Assembly (NCBI GenBank): GCA_002305435.1 | Contig: DBQZ01000144.1 | Coordinates: 8,564-22,189, forward strand | Direction: 5' to 3' | Origin: Clostridiales bacterium UBA1381 | Lineage (GTDB): Bacteria > Bacillota > Clostridia > UBA1381 | DNA length: 13,626 bases | Shown here: in pieces, positions 1 to 7,045 of the stretch | How positions within the stretch are numbered: position 1 is the stretch's first letter | Layout of the letters: each line of letters opens with the position of its first letter | Translations under genes and position numbers: made by a program | Notes under the pieces: model-generated | What the model was told of the DNA's origin: nothing | The model's input: only the letters and a program-made list of their open reading frames with translations | Databases searched by the model: none

Positions 1-912
1 AGGATAGACGTAAACGAGAAAAAGAACGATGCAATGGATTTTGCCCTCTGGAAAAAGCAGAAGCCCGGCGAACCCGCATGGGATAGCCCCTGGGGCATGG
101 GTCGTCCCGGCTGGCACATAGAGTGCTCGGCAATGGCGACGAAATATCTCGGCGAAACGATAGACATCCATTCCGGCGGCCGTGACCTGATTTTCCCGCA
201 TCACGAAAACGAGATAGCCCAGAGCGAATGTGCCAACTGCAAGCAGTTCGCCCGCTACTGGATGCACAACGGATATATAAATATTGACAACCGCAAAATG
301 AGCAAGTCCCTCGGCAACTTCTTCACCGTGCGGGATATTGCCAAAAAGTACGACTACGAGGTTATACGCTTCTTCATGCTTCAGGCGCATTACAGAAGCC
401 CGATAAACTTCAGCGCAGAGCTTATGGAACAGGCAAAATCGGCTGTCGAGCGTGTCTACACCTGCATAGACAATCTGGAATTTCTCTTGAATAACAGCCA
501 GGAACGCCCGATGTCCGATGAGGATAAGTCATTTGCTGACAAGATAGCCTCCTGCCGCCAAAAGTTCATTGACGCAATGGACGACGACCTGAACACTGCC
601 GATGCTATTGCTGCAATATTTGATATAATCTATGCTTCAAACACAGGACTTTCCGAAAGCGAGCAGAATAACAGGGCAACAGTACAGCTTGCCCTTGATA
701 CAATCCACGAGCTTGGATCTATTCTCGGGCTGTTTGAAAAGAGCAGCAAAAAGGATATAAGCCAGGAGGTCGAGGAGCTTATCAAAAAGCGCACAGAGGC
801 AAGAGCTGCTAAAAACTGGGCAGAAGCCGACGCTATCCGTGACCGTCTTAAAGAAATGAATATAGAACTTAAGGATACACCGATGGGGGTAAAATGGAAT
901 TATATAGAATAG
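1..912 (+). CDS. cysS: Cysteinyl-tRNA synthetase, 3' part (5' end outside window)
   Basis: Class I aminoacyl-tRNA synthetase that attaches cysteine to tRNA-Cys in the cytoplasm. The reading frame is open from base 1, so the gene enters from the left; 303 residues are present and roughly the first 160, including the HIGH motif, are missing. Seen here: the GWHIECSAM motif (Cys at about residue 42 of the fragment, a zinc ligand in the family), then HSGGRDLIFPHHENEIAQSE with the remaining His and Glu zinc ligands, and the KMSKS loop that binds ATP (KMSKSLGN). The C-terminal helical anticodon-binding part ends in the usual charged helix (AEADAIRDRLKEM) and a short GVKW tail. The gene overlaps mrnC by 19 bases, a pairing common in Firmicutes. 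The ATG at base 34 is internal, not the start. Identification is firm. Confidence 0.97.
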   Translation, partial: RIDVNEKKNDAMDFALWKKQKPGEPAWDSPWGMGRPGWHIECSAMATKYLGETIDIHSGGRDLIFPHHENEIAQSECANCKQFARYWMHNGYINIDNRKMSKSLGNFFTVRDIAKKYDYEVIRFFMLQAHYRSPINFSAELMEQAKSAVERVYTCIDNLEFLLNNSQERPMSDEDKSFADKIASCRQKFIDAMDDDLNTADAIAAIFDIIYASNTGLSESEQNNRATVQLALDTIHELGSILGLFEKSSKKDISQEVEELIKKRTEARAAKNWAEADAIRDRLKEMNIELKDTPMGVKWNYIE

Positions 913-1301
913 ACCCCGGTAAAAAGCCTTCACAGCTTTCGCCGCTTGTGCTTGCATATGTCGGCGACAGCGTATATGAGGTATACGTGCGCACAAGGCT
1001 TATATCCCAAAACCCCGACCTGCCGGCGCACAAGCTCCACGTAATGGCTACAGGCTTTGTAAAGGCCCATGCGCAGTCGGCGAGCATGGCAGCTTTGGAG
1101 GAGCAGCTCTCACCCGAGGAGCAGGCGATATATAAAAGGGGCAGAAACGCCAAATCACCCACCGTCCCAAAGCACGCCGAAATCGCAGACTACCGCCGTG
1201 CCACCGGCTTTGAGGCCCTTGTAGGCTGGCTGTTTCTTTGTGACCATTCGGACAGGCTTAATGAAATTATGTCTTTAGCGTATGAAAATGCGTTAAAATA
1301 A
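894..1301 (+). CDS. mrnC: Mini-ribonuclease III
   Basis: Small RNase III-type endoribonuclease of 135 residues that lacks the double-stranded-RNA-binding domain. In Bacillus subtilis it matures the ends of 23S rRNA. The RNase III signature is visible near the N terminus (LAYVGDSVYEVYVR, residues 20-33) with the catalytic Asp at residue 25, and the family block RGRNAKSPTVPK (82-93) is followed by YRRATGFEALVGWLFL (100-115), where Glu107 is the second metal-binding acid. The length is close to the usual 130-145. The start ATG lies inside the end of cysS behind a G-rich site (GGGGGT at 884-889), so the two genes are probably translationally coupled. It is followed by transketolase rather than by the rlmB methyltransferase gene often found here in bacilli. 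Confidence 0.95.
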   Translation: MELYRIDPGKKPSQLSPLVLAYVGDSVYEVYVRTRLISQNPDLPAHKLHVMATGFVKAHAQSASMAALEEQLSPEEQAIYKRGRNAKSPTVPKHAEIADYRRATGFEALVGWLFLCDHSDRLNEIMSLAYENALK

Positions 1302-1305
1302 ATTT

Positions 1306-1322
1306 ATCCGCCATATGCGGAT
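1306..1322 (+). other. Short hairpin between mrnC and transketolase
   Basis: A six-base inverted repeat (ATCCGC / GCGGAT) with a five-base CATAT loop sits just after the mrnC stop codon. Only three T residues follow, so it is at best a weak terminator. It could instead be an mRNA processing or stability element that sets different levels for cysS-mrnC and the transketolase genes. Function is inferred only. Confidence 0.35.
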
Positions 1323-1350
1323 TTAAAGAGAATTTAAGGAGGAGATAGTG

Positions 1351-2199
1351 ATGGATCAAAAGAGAATTACAGAGCTTGCCATCATTGCAAACTGCGTACG
1401 CAAAAACGCTCTCACAGCCGTACACAGCGCAAAATCCGGTCATCCCGGCGGTTCGCTGTCTATAGCAGACGTGCTGACGCTTTTGTATTTTGAGGTAATG
1501 AACGTAGACCCCAAAAACCCGAAAATGCCCGAAAGAGACCGTTTCGTGCTTTCCAAGGGACATACAGCTCCCGCCCTTTACGGCACCCTTGCAGAGAGAG
1601 GATTTTTCCCGGTTGAGGACATCCCCGGCTTCCGCTCGATAAACAGCTATTTGCAGGGTCATCCCGATATGAACAAGGTTCCCGGCGTTGATATGTCAAC
1701 CGGTTCTCTCGGCCAGGGCGTATCCGTAGCAGGCGGCATGGCTCTTGCTGCCAAAATGGACAACAAGTCCTACAGAGTATATTCCATCCTCGGAGACGGC
1801 GAGCTTGAAGAGGGGCAGGTTTGGGAGCAGGCTATGTTCGCACCCCATTACAAGCTCGACAACTTCACAATCTTTGTTGACAATAACGGTTTGCAGATAG
1901 ACGGCGATATTTCCAAAGTCATGAATCCCAATCCAATAGATAAAAAGTTTGAAGCCTTCGGCTGGCACGTTATCCACGCCGACGCTCACGATTTCAACAG
2001 CCTTATGGACGCTGTAAACGAGGCTAAGGCCACCAAGGGACAGCCCACGGCCGTTATAATGAAGTCCATAAAGGGCAAGAACGTTTCATTCATGGAAAAC
2101 AACGCCGGCTGGCACGGAGCGGCTCCCAATGACGAGCAGTACGCCCAGGCCATTTCAGAGCTGGACGCTATCATTGCAGAATTGGAGGCGAGCTTATAA
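1351..2199 (+). CDS. Transketolase, N-terminal (thiamine pyrophosphate) subunit
   Basis: First half of a split transketolase, 282 residues. With the next gene it moves two-carbon ketol units between sugar phosphates in the non-oxidative pentose phosphate pathway. Visible motifs: HPGGS (31-35), SKGHTAPALYG (68-78), the TSTG-like MSTGSLGQG stretch (115-123), and the thiamine pyrophosphate/metal motif that begins GDGELEEGQ (148-156) and ends at VDNNGLQIDG (176-185). A complete transketolase is about 620-660 residues; this ORF ends naturally at 2199 and the rest follows as a separate gene, as in many Clostridia. A GTG lies directly before the ATG at 1351. I prefer the ATG because the AAGGAGGAG site (1336-1344) sits six bases upstream of it and only three bases from the GTG. 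Confidence 0.95.
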   Translation: MDQKRITELAIIANCVRKNALTAVHSAKSGHPGGSLSIADVLTLLYFEVMNVDPKNPKMPERDRFVLSKGHTAPALYGTLAERGFFPVEDIPGFRSINSYLQGHPDMNKVPGVDMSTGSLGQGVSVAGGMALAAKMDNKSYRVYSILGDGELEEGQVWEQAMFAPHYKLDNFTIFVDNNGLQIDGDISKVMNPNPIDKKFEAFGWHVIHADAHDFNSLMDAVNEAKATKGQPTAVIMKSIKGKNVSFMENNAGWHGAAPNDEQYAQAISELDAIIAELEASL

Positions 2200-3131
2200 T
2201 GGCAAAGAAAGCAACAAGAGAATCCTACGGAGCGGCTTTGGCCGAATTCGGCGCAGACGAGAGGATAGTAGTCCTCGACGCCGACCTTTCCAAATCCACA
2301 AAAACGGATGTGTTTAAGAAAAAGTATCCTGAACGTTTCATAAACTGCGGTATCGCCGAGGCAAACATGATGTGCGTAGCAGCCGGCCTTGCAGCCTCCG
2401 GCAAAATCGCCTTTGCTTCAACATTTGCGATGTTCGCAGCAGGCCGTGCTTTTGAGCAGGTCAGAAACTCCATTGGCTATACCCGCCTTAACGTAAAAAT
2501 AGGCGCTACCCACGCCGGTATCTCTGTCGGCGAGGACGGTGCCTCACACCAGTGCCTGGAGGATATTGCGCTCATGCGTTCAATCCCCGGAATGGTTATA
2601 ATAAACCCTGCTGACGATATAGAAGCAGTTTCGGCAGTAAAGGCTGCTATAGATTATGATGGACCCGTTTATATGCGTTTTGGCCGTCTTGCAGTCGACG
2701 ATGTAAACGGTCCTGATTACAAGTTCCAGCTCGGCAAGGGCGTAATGCTCTCAGACGGTAGCGATGTTTCGATAATCGCCACAGGCCTTATGGTTGCAAA
2801 GGCTCTTGAGGCAAAGGAGCTTTTGGCAAAGGACGGCATATCGGCCCGTGTTATAAACATCCACACAATAAAGCCGATTGATGAAGATATAATAACAGCC
2901 GCCGCTAAGGAAACAGGGGCTATAGTTACTGCTGAGGAACATTATATAATGGGAGGTCTGGGCAGTGCAGTTTGTGAGGTAGTCGCAAAGAACGCCCCCG
3001 TTCCTGTACGCATAGTCGGAACCGACCGTTACGGAAAATCCGGCAAGCCCGCAGAGCTGTTTGAAGAATACGGACTTACAGCCGAGAATATCGCCGCCCA
3101 GGCAAAAGCAGCGATAGCTATGAAGAAGTAA
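2199..3131 (+). CDS. Transketolase, C-terminal subunit
   Basis: Second half of the split transketolase, 310 residues, carrying the pyrimidine-binding and C-terminal domains. Glu54 in the INCGIAEANMM motif is the conserved acid that activates thiamine pyrophosphate in this superfamily. HAGISVGEDGASHQ and LRSIPGM-like MRSIPGMVIINPADD follow, and the C-terminal domain contains TAEEHYIMGGLGSAV. The related 1-deoxyxylulose-5-phosphate synthase is a single chain, so the split organisation favours transketolase. The start ATG shares one base with the stop of the N-terminal subunit (TAATG at 2197-2201), with a GGAGG site at 2184-2188 inside the upstream gene, so the two subunits are almost certainly translated together as needed for a heteromeric enzyme. 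Confidence 0.95.
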   Translation: MAKKATRESYGAALAEFGADERIVVLDADLSKSTKTDVFKKKYPERFINCGIAEANMMCVAAGLAASGKIAFASTFAMFAAGRAFEQVRNSIGYTRLNVKIGATHAGISVGEDGASHQCLEDIALMRSIPGMVIINPADDIEAVSAVKAAIDYDGPVYMRFGRLAVDDVNGPDYKFQLGKGVMLSDGSDVSIIATGLMVAKALEAKELLAKDGISARVINIHTIKPIDEDIITAAAKETGAIVTAEEHYIMGGLGSAVCEVVAKNAPVPVRIVGTDRYGKSGKPAELFEEYGLTAENIAAQAKAAIAMKK

Positions 3132-3178
3132 ATCCGGCTTTAGCTGTGCCATACAAAAGCGAAAGGAAGGATAATGCT

Positions 3179-3718
3179 ATGCGCAAAACGTTTTTATTTT
3201 TAACCGGAGCTATTCTTGCAGTTATTTGCCTTTGTGCCTGCAATAACAGCTCAGATAACGGCAAAGCCAGCGCAACACCAACACCTATCCCCCAAATCTC
3301 CCCTGAGGAGGTTCTGCCGCTTGAATCAGCGGTAAGCGCCGTCGGCTACGAGCTTGTAAGCGACGGAGAAACCGAAGAAGACGGCGTACGCTCGGTACTG
3401 TACAGAACAGAGCCTATCGGGAAAAAGGACGTGGTAAAGGTGACTGTCCGCCAGTTTTCCGAAACCGTGTCCAAGCAGGAAATAACCGACGAATTTTACG
3501 CTGCCAAGGAAAGCCGTCCCTCTGCTGAAACTATCGCAAGCGTTGGCGAGGACGCATTTTTGGCGTTCCCGTCGATACACATATACAAGGATGGACGCTA
3601 TGTGGAAATCACTGCCGGATCCGGCGCTGACGATACGCAGCGTGAACTTTTAATCTCCCTCGGCAGAACTGCCGCCGGGAATATTGAACTTGCTCCTTCG
3701 CAGCCCTCAGCCTCCTGA
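3179..3718 (+). CDS. Small predicted lipoprotein of unknown function
   Basis: 179-residue exported protein. The N terminus is a classic lipoprotein signal: Met-Arg-Lys, a hydrophobic stretch, then the lipobox LCAC with the modified cysteine at residue 21, followed by a Ser/Asn/Thr/Pro-rich linker (up to about residue 42). The remaining 130 residues form a mixed alpha/beta domain ending in VGEDAFLAFPSIHIYKDGRY and VEITAG, a layout resembling small solute- or partner-binding lipoproteins, but I recognise no family. The frame is open upstream to a GTG at 3146; I choose ATG 3179 because AGGAAGG (3164-3170) is eight bases upstream and this start puts the signal peptide at the very N terminus. It lies 47 bases after the transketolase gene with no terminator between them, so it is probably co-transcribed and ends at the terminator near 3800. 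Confidence 0.85.
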   Translation: MRKTFLFLTGAILAVICLCACNNSSDNGKASATPTPIPQISPEEVLPLESAVSAVGYELVSDGETEEDGVRSVLYRTEPIGKKDVVKVTVRQFSETVSKQEITDEFYAAKESRPSAETIASVGEDAFLAFPSIHIYKDGRYVEITAGSGADDTQRELLISLGRTAAGNIELAPSQPSAS

Positions 3719-3790
3719 TAAAGCCCCCTACACAATATCGCGCCTTACCCTATGACGGCAGATGCTTTCATGGCGCATTTTAAAAAAATT

Positions 3791-3834
3791 ACTCGCCGCA
3801 GACCATCCACCCACGGTTTGCGGCGAGTTTTTTA
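3791..3834. terminator. Bidirectional intrinsic terminator between the lipoprotein gene and sipL
   Basis: A perfect ten-base inverted repeat (ACTCGCCGCA at 3791-3800, TGCGGCGAGT at 3819-3828) is followed on the plus strand by six T residues (3828-3833) and preceded by seven A residues (3782-3788), which become a T run on the minus strand. It therefore can end transcription of both convergent genes; the sipL stop codon lies at its edge (3836-3838). Confidence 0.9.
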
Positions 3835-3835
3835 T

Positions 3836-5362
3836 TCAGACGGCAGGTATCATTATCTGCCGCCCCGGCTTTAGCTCTTCCTCCTCCAAGCCGTTCAGGG
3901 CGGATATGCCCTCCTGCGATACACGGTAACGCTTGGCTATCCCCCACAGGCTGTCGCCCGGCTGGACGAAGTATATAACTATCCCCTTTTTATCCTCCTT
4001 ATCTATCTCACATTCTTCCGCCGCTGTTATAAGGCTTACGGTGTTCTTCTTCACAGCCCTTGCATCTATAGCAATTATACATCGAAGCTCAACCTCCCCT
4101 GCCCCGTTTATGGAATAGCTGATATGCTCGACCTCGACCCTTACCGACGCATCCATACCTCTTTTTGCGCCGGGGCAGTCTATGGCGCAGCTGAACGGGA
4201 CATCCTTTTTCAGGCTGTATACGGGGACGCTTTCCGAATCCGTTATATAGAGGACGTATATCTCCACTTTCCCCTCGACTATCACCCTGTCATTCTCAGC
4301 GGCTGCCGAGGATACAGACGGGAAAGCCTTAACGCCGTAAACGGCGGATATTTGCGGATCACCCCTGCCCGGAGCTGATGTTTCACGCAGAGTACTTTTG
4401 TACCGCTTGGCAGCTACCGAATCCTCGATCACCACCTCTTCACGCTCAAGATTTATCCCTTTTCCTATAAGATAGCAGTCCTCGACAAATTCCACCTCCG
4501 TCTCCCGTGTTGCCCTCAACCATAGCTGCATCAGTGTGTCAAACTGGACGAGCCTCATATCACCGTCGCTGTCCTCGCCGACCTCATACCGTATCTCTGC
4601 CGCCCGACATTCTATCTCGCACTGGGAATCCTCCGTTATACCCTCAACCTCCACCACCTCGGTAAACGGTATATCCGCATCCATAAAGCGTACCGCATTG
4701 TCCGTGCCGGTATACAGCACCGAAACCGCCACATTCCCACGTATAACCACCTTCCCGCTTACAATTTTATACGTTTTTTCCACAGATGATGCCATAACGG
4801 TCAGAATATCCTTTACAGACGGCCGCCCGGCAGGAACTTCAACCGTTTCCTTTGCGGAAAATTCCCGGCTTACCTCTCCGGCGGAGCTTCTCATGCGCAT
4901 GGTACGTTTTATCTTTTCCCCCTCAATATCAGCCGGGAACGATACCTCCCGCTCCGCAGTCTGGCTGTATTCAAGGCTTACTACTGCTTTTATGCGTATC
5001 TTACGGCTGTTTAGAATCTGAAACTCAATGCGCCGGGCATCGCTTACGGCGATTATCGGACAGCCGCCCTTGAGTTTCGCATCGTCTATGCGATGTTCAA
5101 ACTCCATATCCGTGTGCATTGCATAAACGCTGTTTTCCCCCTCCTCCGGCGCATACAGAATGTCCACTCTGACCGTCCCACGAAAGCTGCATCTGCCGTC
5201 TGCGGCTTCTGTATCTGAAAGCATAGACGATGCGTTCACCTGCAATATCCTAGCCGCATCCGGCTTTGTATCCGGTACGATTACATCTCCCTCAACCATT
5301 ATCTGTGCACTGCCGCCGCAGATGTTCTCCGGCAGACGGATATTTTCCTTGTTTATTTCCAT
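3836..5362 (-). CDS. sipL: Spore coat morphogenetic protein, SPOCS repeats plus LysM (SipL-like)
   Basis: 508-residue cytoplasmic mother-cell protein. In Clostridioides difficile, SipL binds the SpoIVA ATPase through its LysM domain and tethers the coat to the forespore. Three related SPOCS (DUF3794) repeats are visible: about 37-92 (core FRGTVRVDILYAPEE), 184-238 (IRGNVAVSVLYTGTD) and 338-398 (VEGKVEIYVLYITDS). The opening motif VEGDVIVPDTKPDAARIL (23-40) is typical. A single C-terminal LysM domain covers 462-508 (VIYFVQPGDSLWGIAKRY to PGRQIMIPA). There is no signal peptide, as expected. The frame extends upstream to 5461, but ATG 5362 is chosen: AAAGGGGAG (5369-5377) is well spaced, and the longer start would lie inside the neighbouring terminator. 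A sigma-E-like promoter precedes it. The SipL assignment rests on architecture; a functionally similar SpoVID or another SPOCS-LysM paralogue remains possible. Confidence 0.88.
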   Translation of the reverse strand: MEINKENIRLPENICGGSAQIMVEGDVIVPDTKPDAARILQVNASSMLSDTEAADGRCSFRGTVRVDILYAPEEGENSVYAMHTDMEFEHRIDDAKLKGGCPIIAVSDARRIEFQILNSRKIRIKAVVSLEYSQTAEREVSFPADIEGEKIKRTMRMRSSAGEVSREFSAKETVEVPAGRPSVKDILTVMASSVEKTYKIVSGKVVIRGNVAVSVLYTGTDNAVRFMDADIPFTEVVEVEGITEDSQCEIECRAAEIRYEVGEDSDGDMRLVQFDTLMQLWLRATRETEVEFVEDCYLIGKGINLEREEVVIEDSVAAKRYKSTLRETSAPGRGDPQISAVYGVKAFPSVSSAAAENDRVIVEGKVEIYVLYITDSESVPVYSLKKDVPFSCAIDCPGAKRGMDASVRVEVEHISYSINGAGEVELRCIIAIDARAVKKNTVSLITAAEECEIDKEDKKGIVIYFVQPGDSLWGIAKRYRVSQEGISALNGLEEEELKPGRQIMIPAV

Positions 5363-5395
5363 TAGCTTCTCCCCTTTCTGCACAAGCTTTATATG

Positions 5396-5424
5396 AATAT
5401 ATGTCCCCGAAAACAAATTTATTC
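5396..5424 (-). promoter_or_regulatory. Candidate sigma-E promoter of sipL
   Basis: On the minus strand GAATAAA (5424-5418) is followed after 14 bases by CATATATT (5403-5396). These resemble the sigma-E -35 (about GAATATT) and -10 (CATACAnT) hexamers with normal spacing. Transcription would begin near 5389, giving a leader of about 27 bases with the ribosome binding site inside. sipL is known to be sigma-E-dependent in C. difficile. This is a match by eye to a loose consensus. Confidence 0.5.
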
Positions 5425-5447
5425 CGGACAGCGGATTTTTGCACACG

Positions 5448-5481
5448 AAAAAAAGCCGCAAAGTATACCAATGCGGCTTTT
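5448..5481 (-). terminator. Intrinsic terminator of the NfeD-SPFH operon
   Basis: AAAAGCCGCA (5451-5460) and TGCGGCTTTT (5472-5481) form a ten-base stem with an 11-base loop. On the minus strand the stem runs into seven T residues (complement of 5448-5454). It lies 23 bases after the SPFH stop codon and insulates sipL from read-through. Confidence 0.9.
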
Positions 5482-5503
5482 ATATTATCTTCTGCGGACT
5501 GTA

Positions 5504-6385
5504 TCAGTCCTTCACAAGCTCCTTTAATGAAGCTGCCAAACCTGCAAGCCCCTGCAAATCCGAGGGGATGATTATCTTTGTTGACTTGCCGTCTGCCACC
5601 TTTTCAAGGCTCTCAAGCGATTTTATCGCAATATACGCCTGGCTCGGGTTTGATTCGTTTATTCGGCGGATACCCTCTGCCATAGCCGTCTGAACCTGGA
5701 GGATAGCCTCAGCCTCACCCTCGGCCTTTCTTATCGCCGCTTCCTTTGCGGCTTCGGCACGCAGTATCGCTGCCTGCTTATCGCCCTCAGCCATCAGTAT
5801 CGCTGATTTTTTCTCGCCCTCTGCCTTTAGGATCGATTCACGGCGTTCACGCTCCGCCTTCATCTGCTTTTCCATTGCGTCCTGTATCTCTGCCGGAGGC
5901 ATGATGTTTTTAAGCTCCACACGGTTTATCTTTATTCCCCACGGGTCTGTCGCCTCGTCAAGGATCGAGCGCATTTTTGTGTTTATCGTATCACGTGAGG
6001 TAAGCGTTTCATCAAGCTCCAAATCGCCGATTATGTTTCTGAGCGTTGTGGCGGTAAGGTTCTCTATCGCCATCATAGGACGCTCAACGCCGTAGGTGTA
6101 GAGTCTTGGGTCGGTTATCTGGTAATATATAACCGTGTCGATCTGCATGGTTACGTTATCCTTTGTTATAACCGGCTGCGGCGGGAAATCCGCCACGTGC
6201 TCTTTCATGTTCACCTTTTTTGCTATCCTGTCCACAAAAGGTATCTTTAAATGTATACCCACATTCCACGTCTGGTAATACCCGCCGAAACGCTCAATTA
6301 TATAAGCGTGCGCCTGCGGTACGATTTTGATATTCGTTATTATAAGAAGTATCAAAAGTATTATAATAAGAGCCACTATCCACAT
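5504..6385 (-). CDS. SPFH/Band 7 (slipin/stomatin-like) membrane protein
   Basis: 293-residue membrane-anchored scaffold protein of the SPFH superfamily, probably acting with the NfeD protein encoded just upstream. Residues 2-18 are a single hydrophobic N-terminal anchor. The Band 7 domain covers about 20-180, with motifs VPQAHAYIIERFGGYYQTW (22-40), VDRIAKKVNMKEHV (51-64), DTVIYYQITDP (83-93) and LDEATDPWGIKINRVELKNI (142-161). A charged helix follows (170-243) with regular 11-residue repeats. Such proteins assemble into rings or cages at the membrane and are linked to membrane microdomains and protease control; E. coli QmcA and its NfeD partner are examples. The ATG has a strong AGGAGG site (6393-6398) that overlaps the nfeD stop codon. 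Downstream lies a clear terminator. The family call is firm; the cellular client is unknown. Confidence 0.93.
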   Translation of the reverse strand: MWIVALIIILLILLIITNIKIVPQAHAYIIERFGGYYQTWNVGIHLKIPFVDRIAKKVNMKEHVADFPPQPVITKDNVTMQIDTVIYYQITDPRLYTYGVERPMMAIENLTATTLRNIIGDLELDETLTSRDTINTKMRSILDEATDPWGIKINRVELKNIMPPAEIQDAMEKQMKAERERRESILKAEGEKKSAILMAEGDKQAAILRAEAAKEAAIRKAEGEAEAILQVQTAMAEGIRRINESNPSQAYIAIKSLESLEKVADGKSTKIIIPSDLQGLAGLAASLKELVKD

Positions 6386-6396
6386 AAATATTCCTC

Positions 6397-6810
6397 CTAT
6401 TCTACGATGAGCTTTACGCCCTCAATCTCCTTTATCTTTACCACTTTTCCCTCAGGGATACGGCTGCCGTCGGCGCTCCTGGCAGTCCAGAAATTGCCGT
6501 TTACCTTTGCCTCCCCCTCGCCGAGTACGTTGTCGATGCCCTTTGTCACCACAGCCTCACGGCCTATAAGCTCGCCGACGTTCGTCTGCGCTTTCGGCGC
6601 CTTCAGCTTTTTTACAAGCGGCCTTGTGCATATTAAAAGCAGTCCCGTAACAAGCGCAAACACCAGTATCTGCACAACCTCGCTCGCCCCGCACTGCTCG
6701 GCAATAAGCCCCGCCAGCGCTCCGCCGACAAACCACACCGATACCAGCTGATAGGTGGCAAATTCAATCACCGCAAACACTACCATCGCCGCTATCCATA
6801 CGATTGCCAT
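6397..6810 (-). CDS. NfeD-family membrane protein (short form)
   Basis: 137-residue inner-membrane protein. Two or three hydrophobic segments occupy about residues 2-65 (one ends in LVSVWFVGGALAGLIAE, another is VQILVFALVTGLLLICT), followed by a basic linker and an OB-fold-like NfeD C-terminal domain from about 75 to 137 (NVGELIGREAVVTKGI, then GEGEAKVNGNFWTARS and the closing VKIKEIEGVKLIVE). The N-terminal serine protease domain of long NfeD proteins is absent, which is usual for the short form. It is the first gene of a two-gene operon; 11 bases separate it from the SPFH gene, whose ribosome binding site overlaps the nfeD stop codon. NfeD proteins are thought to help assemble or stabilise their SPFH partner. 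Its ATG is preceded by GGAGGG. Confidence 0.9.
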   Translation of the reverse strand: MAIVWIAAMVVFAVIEFATYQLVSVWFVGGALAGLIAEQCGASEVVQILVFALVTGLLLICTRPLVKKLKAPKAQTNVGELIGREAVVTKGIDNVLGEGEAKVNGNFWTARSADGSRIPEGKVVKIKEIEGVKLIVE

Positions 6811-6867
6811 TATAACCCTCCGTTCCTTAAATATTCACGCATCTCTAAACTGACCTCTACGTCCATA

Positions 6868-6896
6868 ATTATACCACAGCCCTGTACATATTGCAA
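6868..6896 (-). promoter_or_regulatory. Sigma-A promoter of the NfeD-SPFH operon
   Basis: On the minus strand TTGCAA (6896-6891) lies 17 bases before TATAAT (6873-6868), which is preceded by an extended -10 TG. Transcription would start near 6861, about 50 bases before the nfeD ATG. It is divergent from the promoter at 6965. Confidence 0.75.
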
Positions 6897-6964
6897 GATA
6901 TTTTACAAATTATTTATACTTTGTTTATATATATTTGCTTAATATGATAAATGTTTCTTTTGTA

Positions 6965-6993
6965 TTGACATCCTTTCCTCCCTATGGTATAAT
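6965..6993 (+). promoter_or_regulatory. Consensus sigma-A promoter of the secreted protein gene
   Basis: TTGACA (6965-6970), a 17-base spacer and TATAAT (6988-6993) match the housekeeping consensus at all 12 positions, with an extended -10 TGG (6985-6987). The 70 bases upstream are very AT-rich and could act as an UP element. Expected start is near 7000, with a leader of about 45 bases. By sequence this is the strongest promoter in the window. Confidence 0.9.
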
Positions 6994-7000
6994 CAAGCTG

Positions 7001-7020
7001 TACAAATGGAAGCTTTTGTA
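7001..7020 (+). repeat. Small inverted repeat at the start of the leader
   Basis: TACAAA (7001-7006) and TTTGTA (7015-7020) form an inverted repeat with an eight-base centre, placed at the expected transcription start. It could be a repressor operator that tempers the very strong promoter or a 5' mRNA stem. The stem is short and AT-rich, so it may be chance. Confidence 0.3.
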
Positions 7021-7045
7021 AAATTTTAGGAAAGGGATGATACAC

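Noticed and set aside
3719..3790. Possible extra hairpin (GCGCC ... GGCGC) after the lipoprotein gene
   Set aside because: Only five pairs with a loop of about 26 bases; the strong terminator just downstream explains the end of transcription.
4124..5073. Plus-strand open frames of 61-161 codons opposite sipL
   Set aside because: Low-complexity Ser/Thr/Arg-rich translations opposite a gene with clear SPOCS and LysM domains; no initiation signals.
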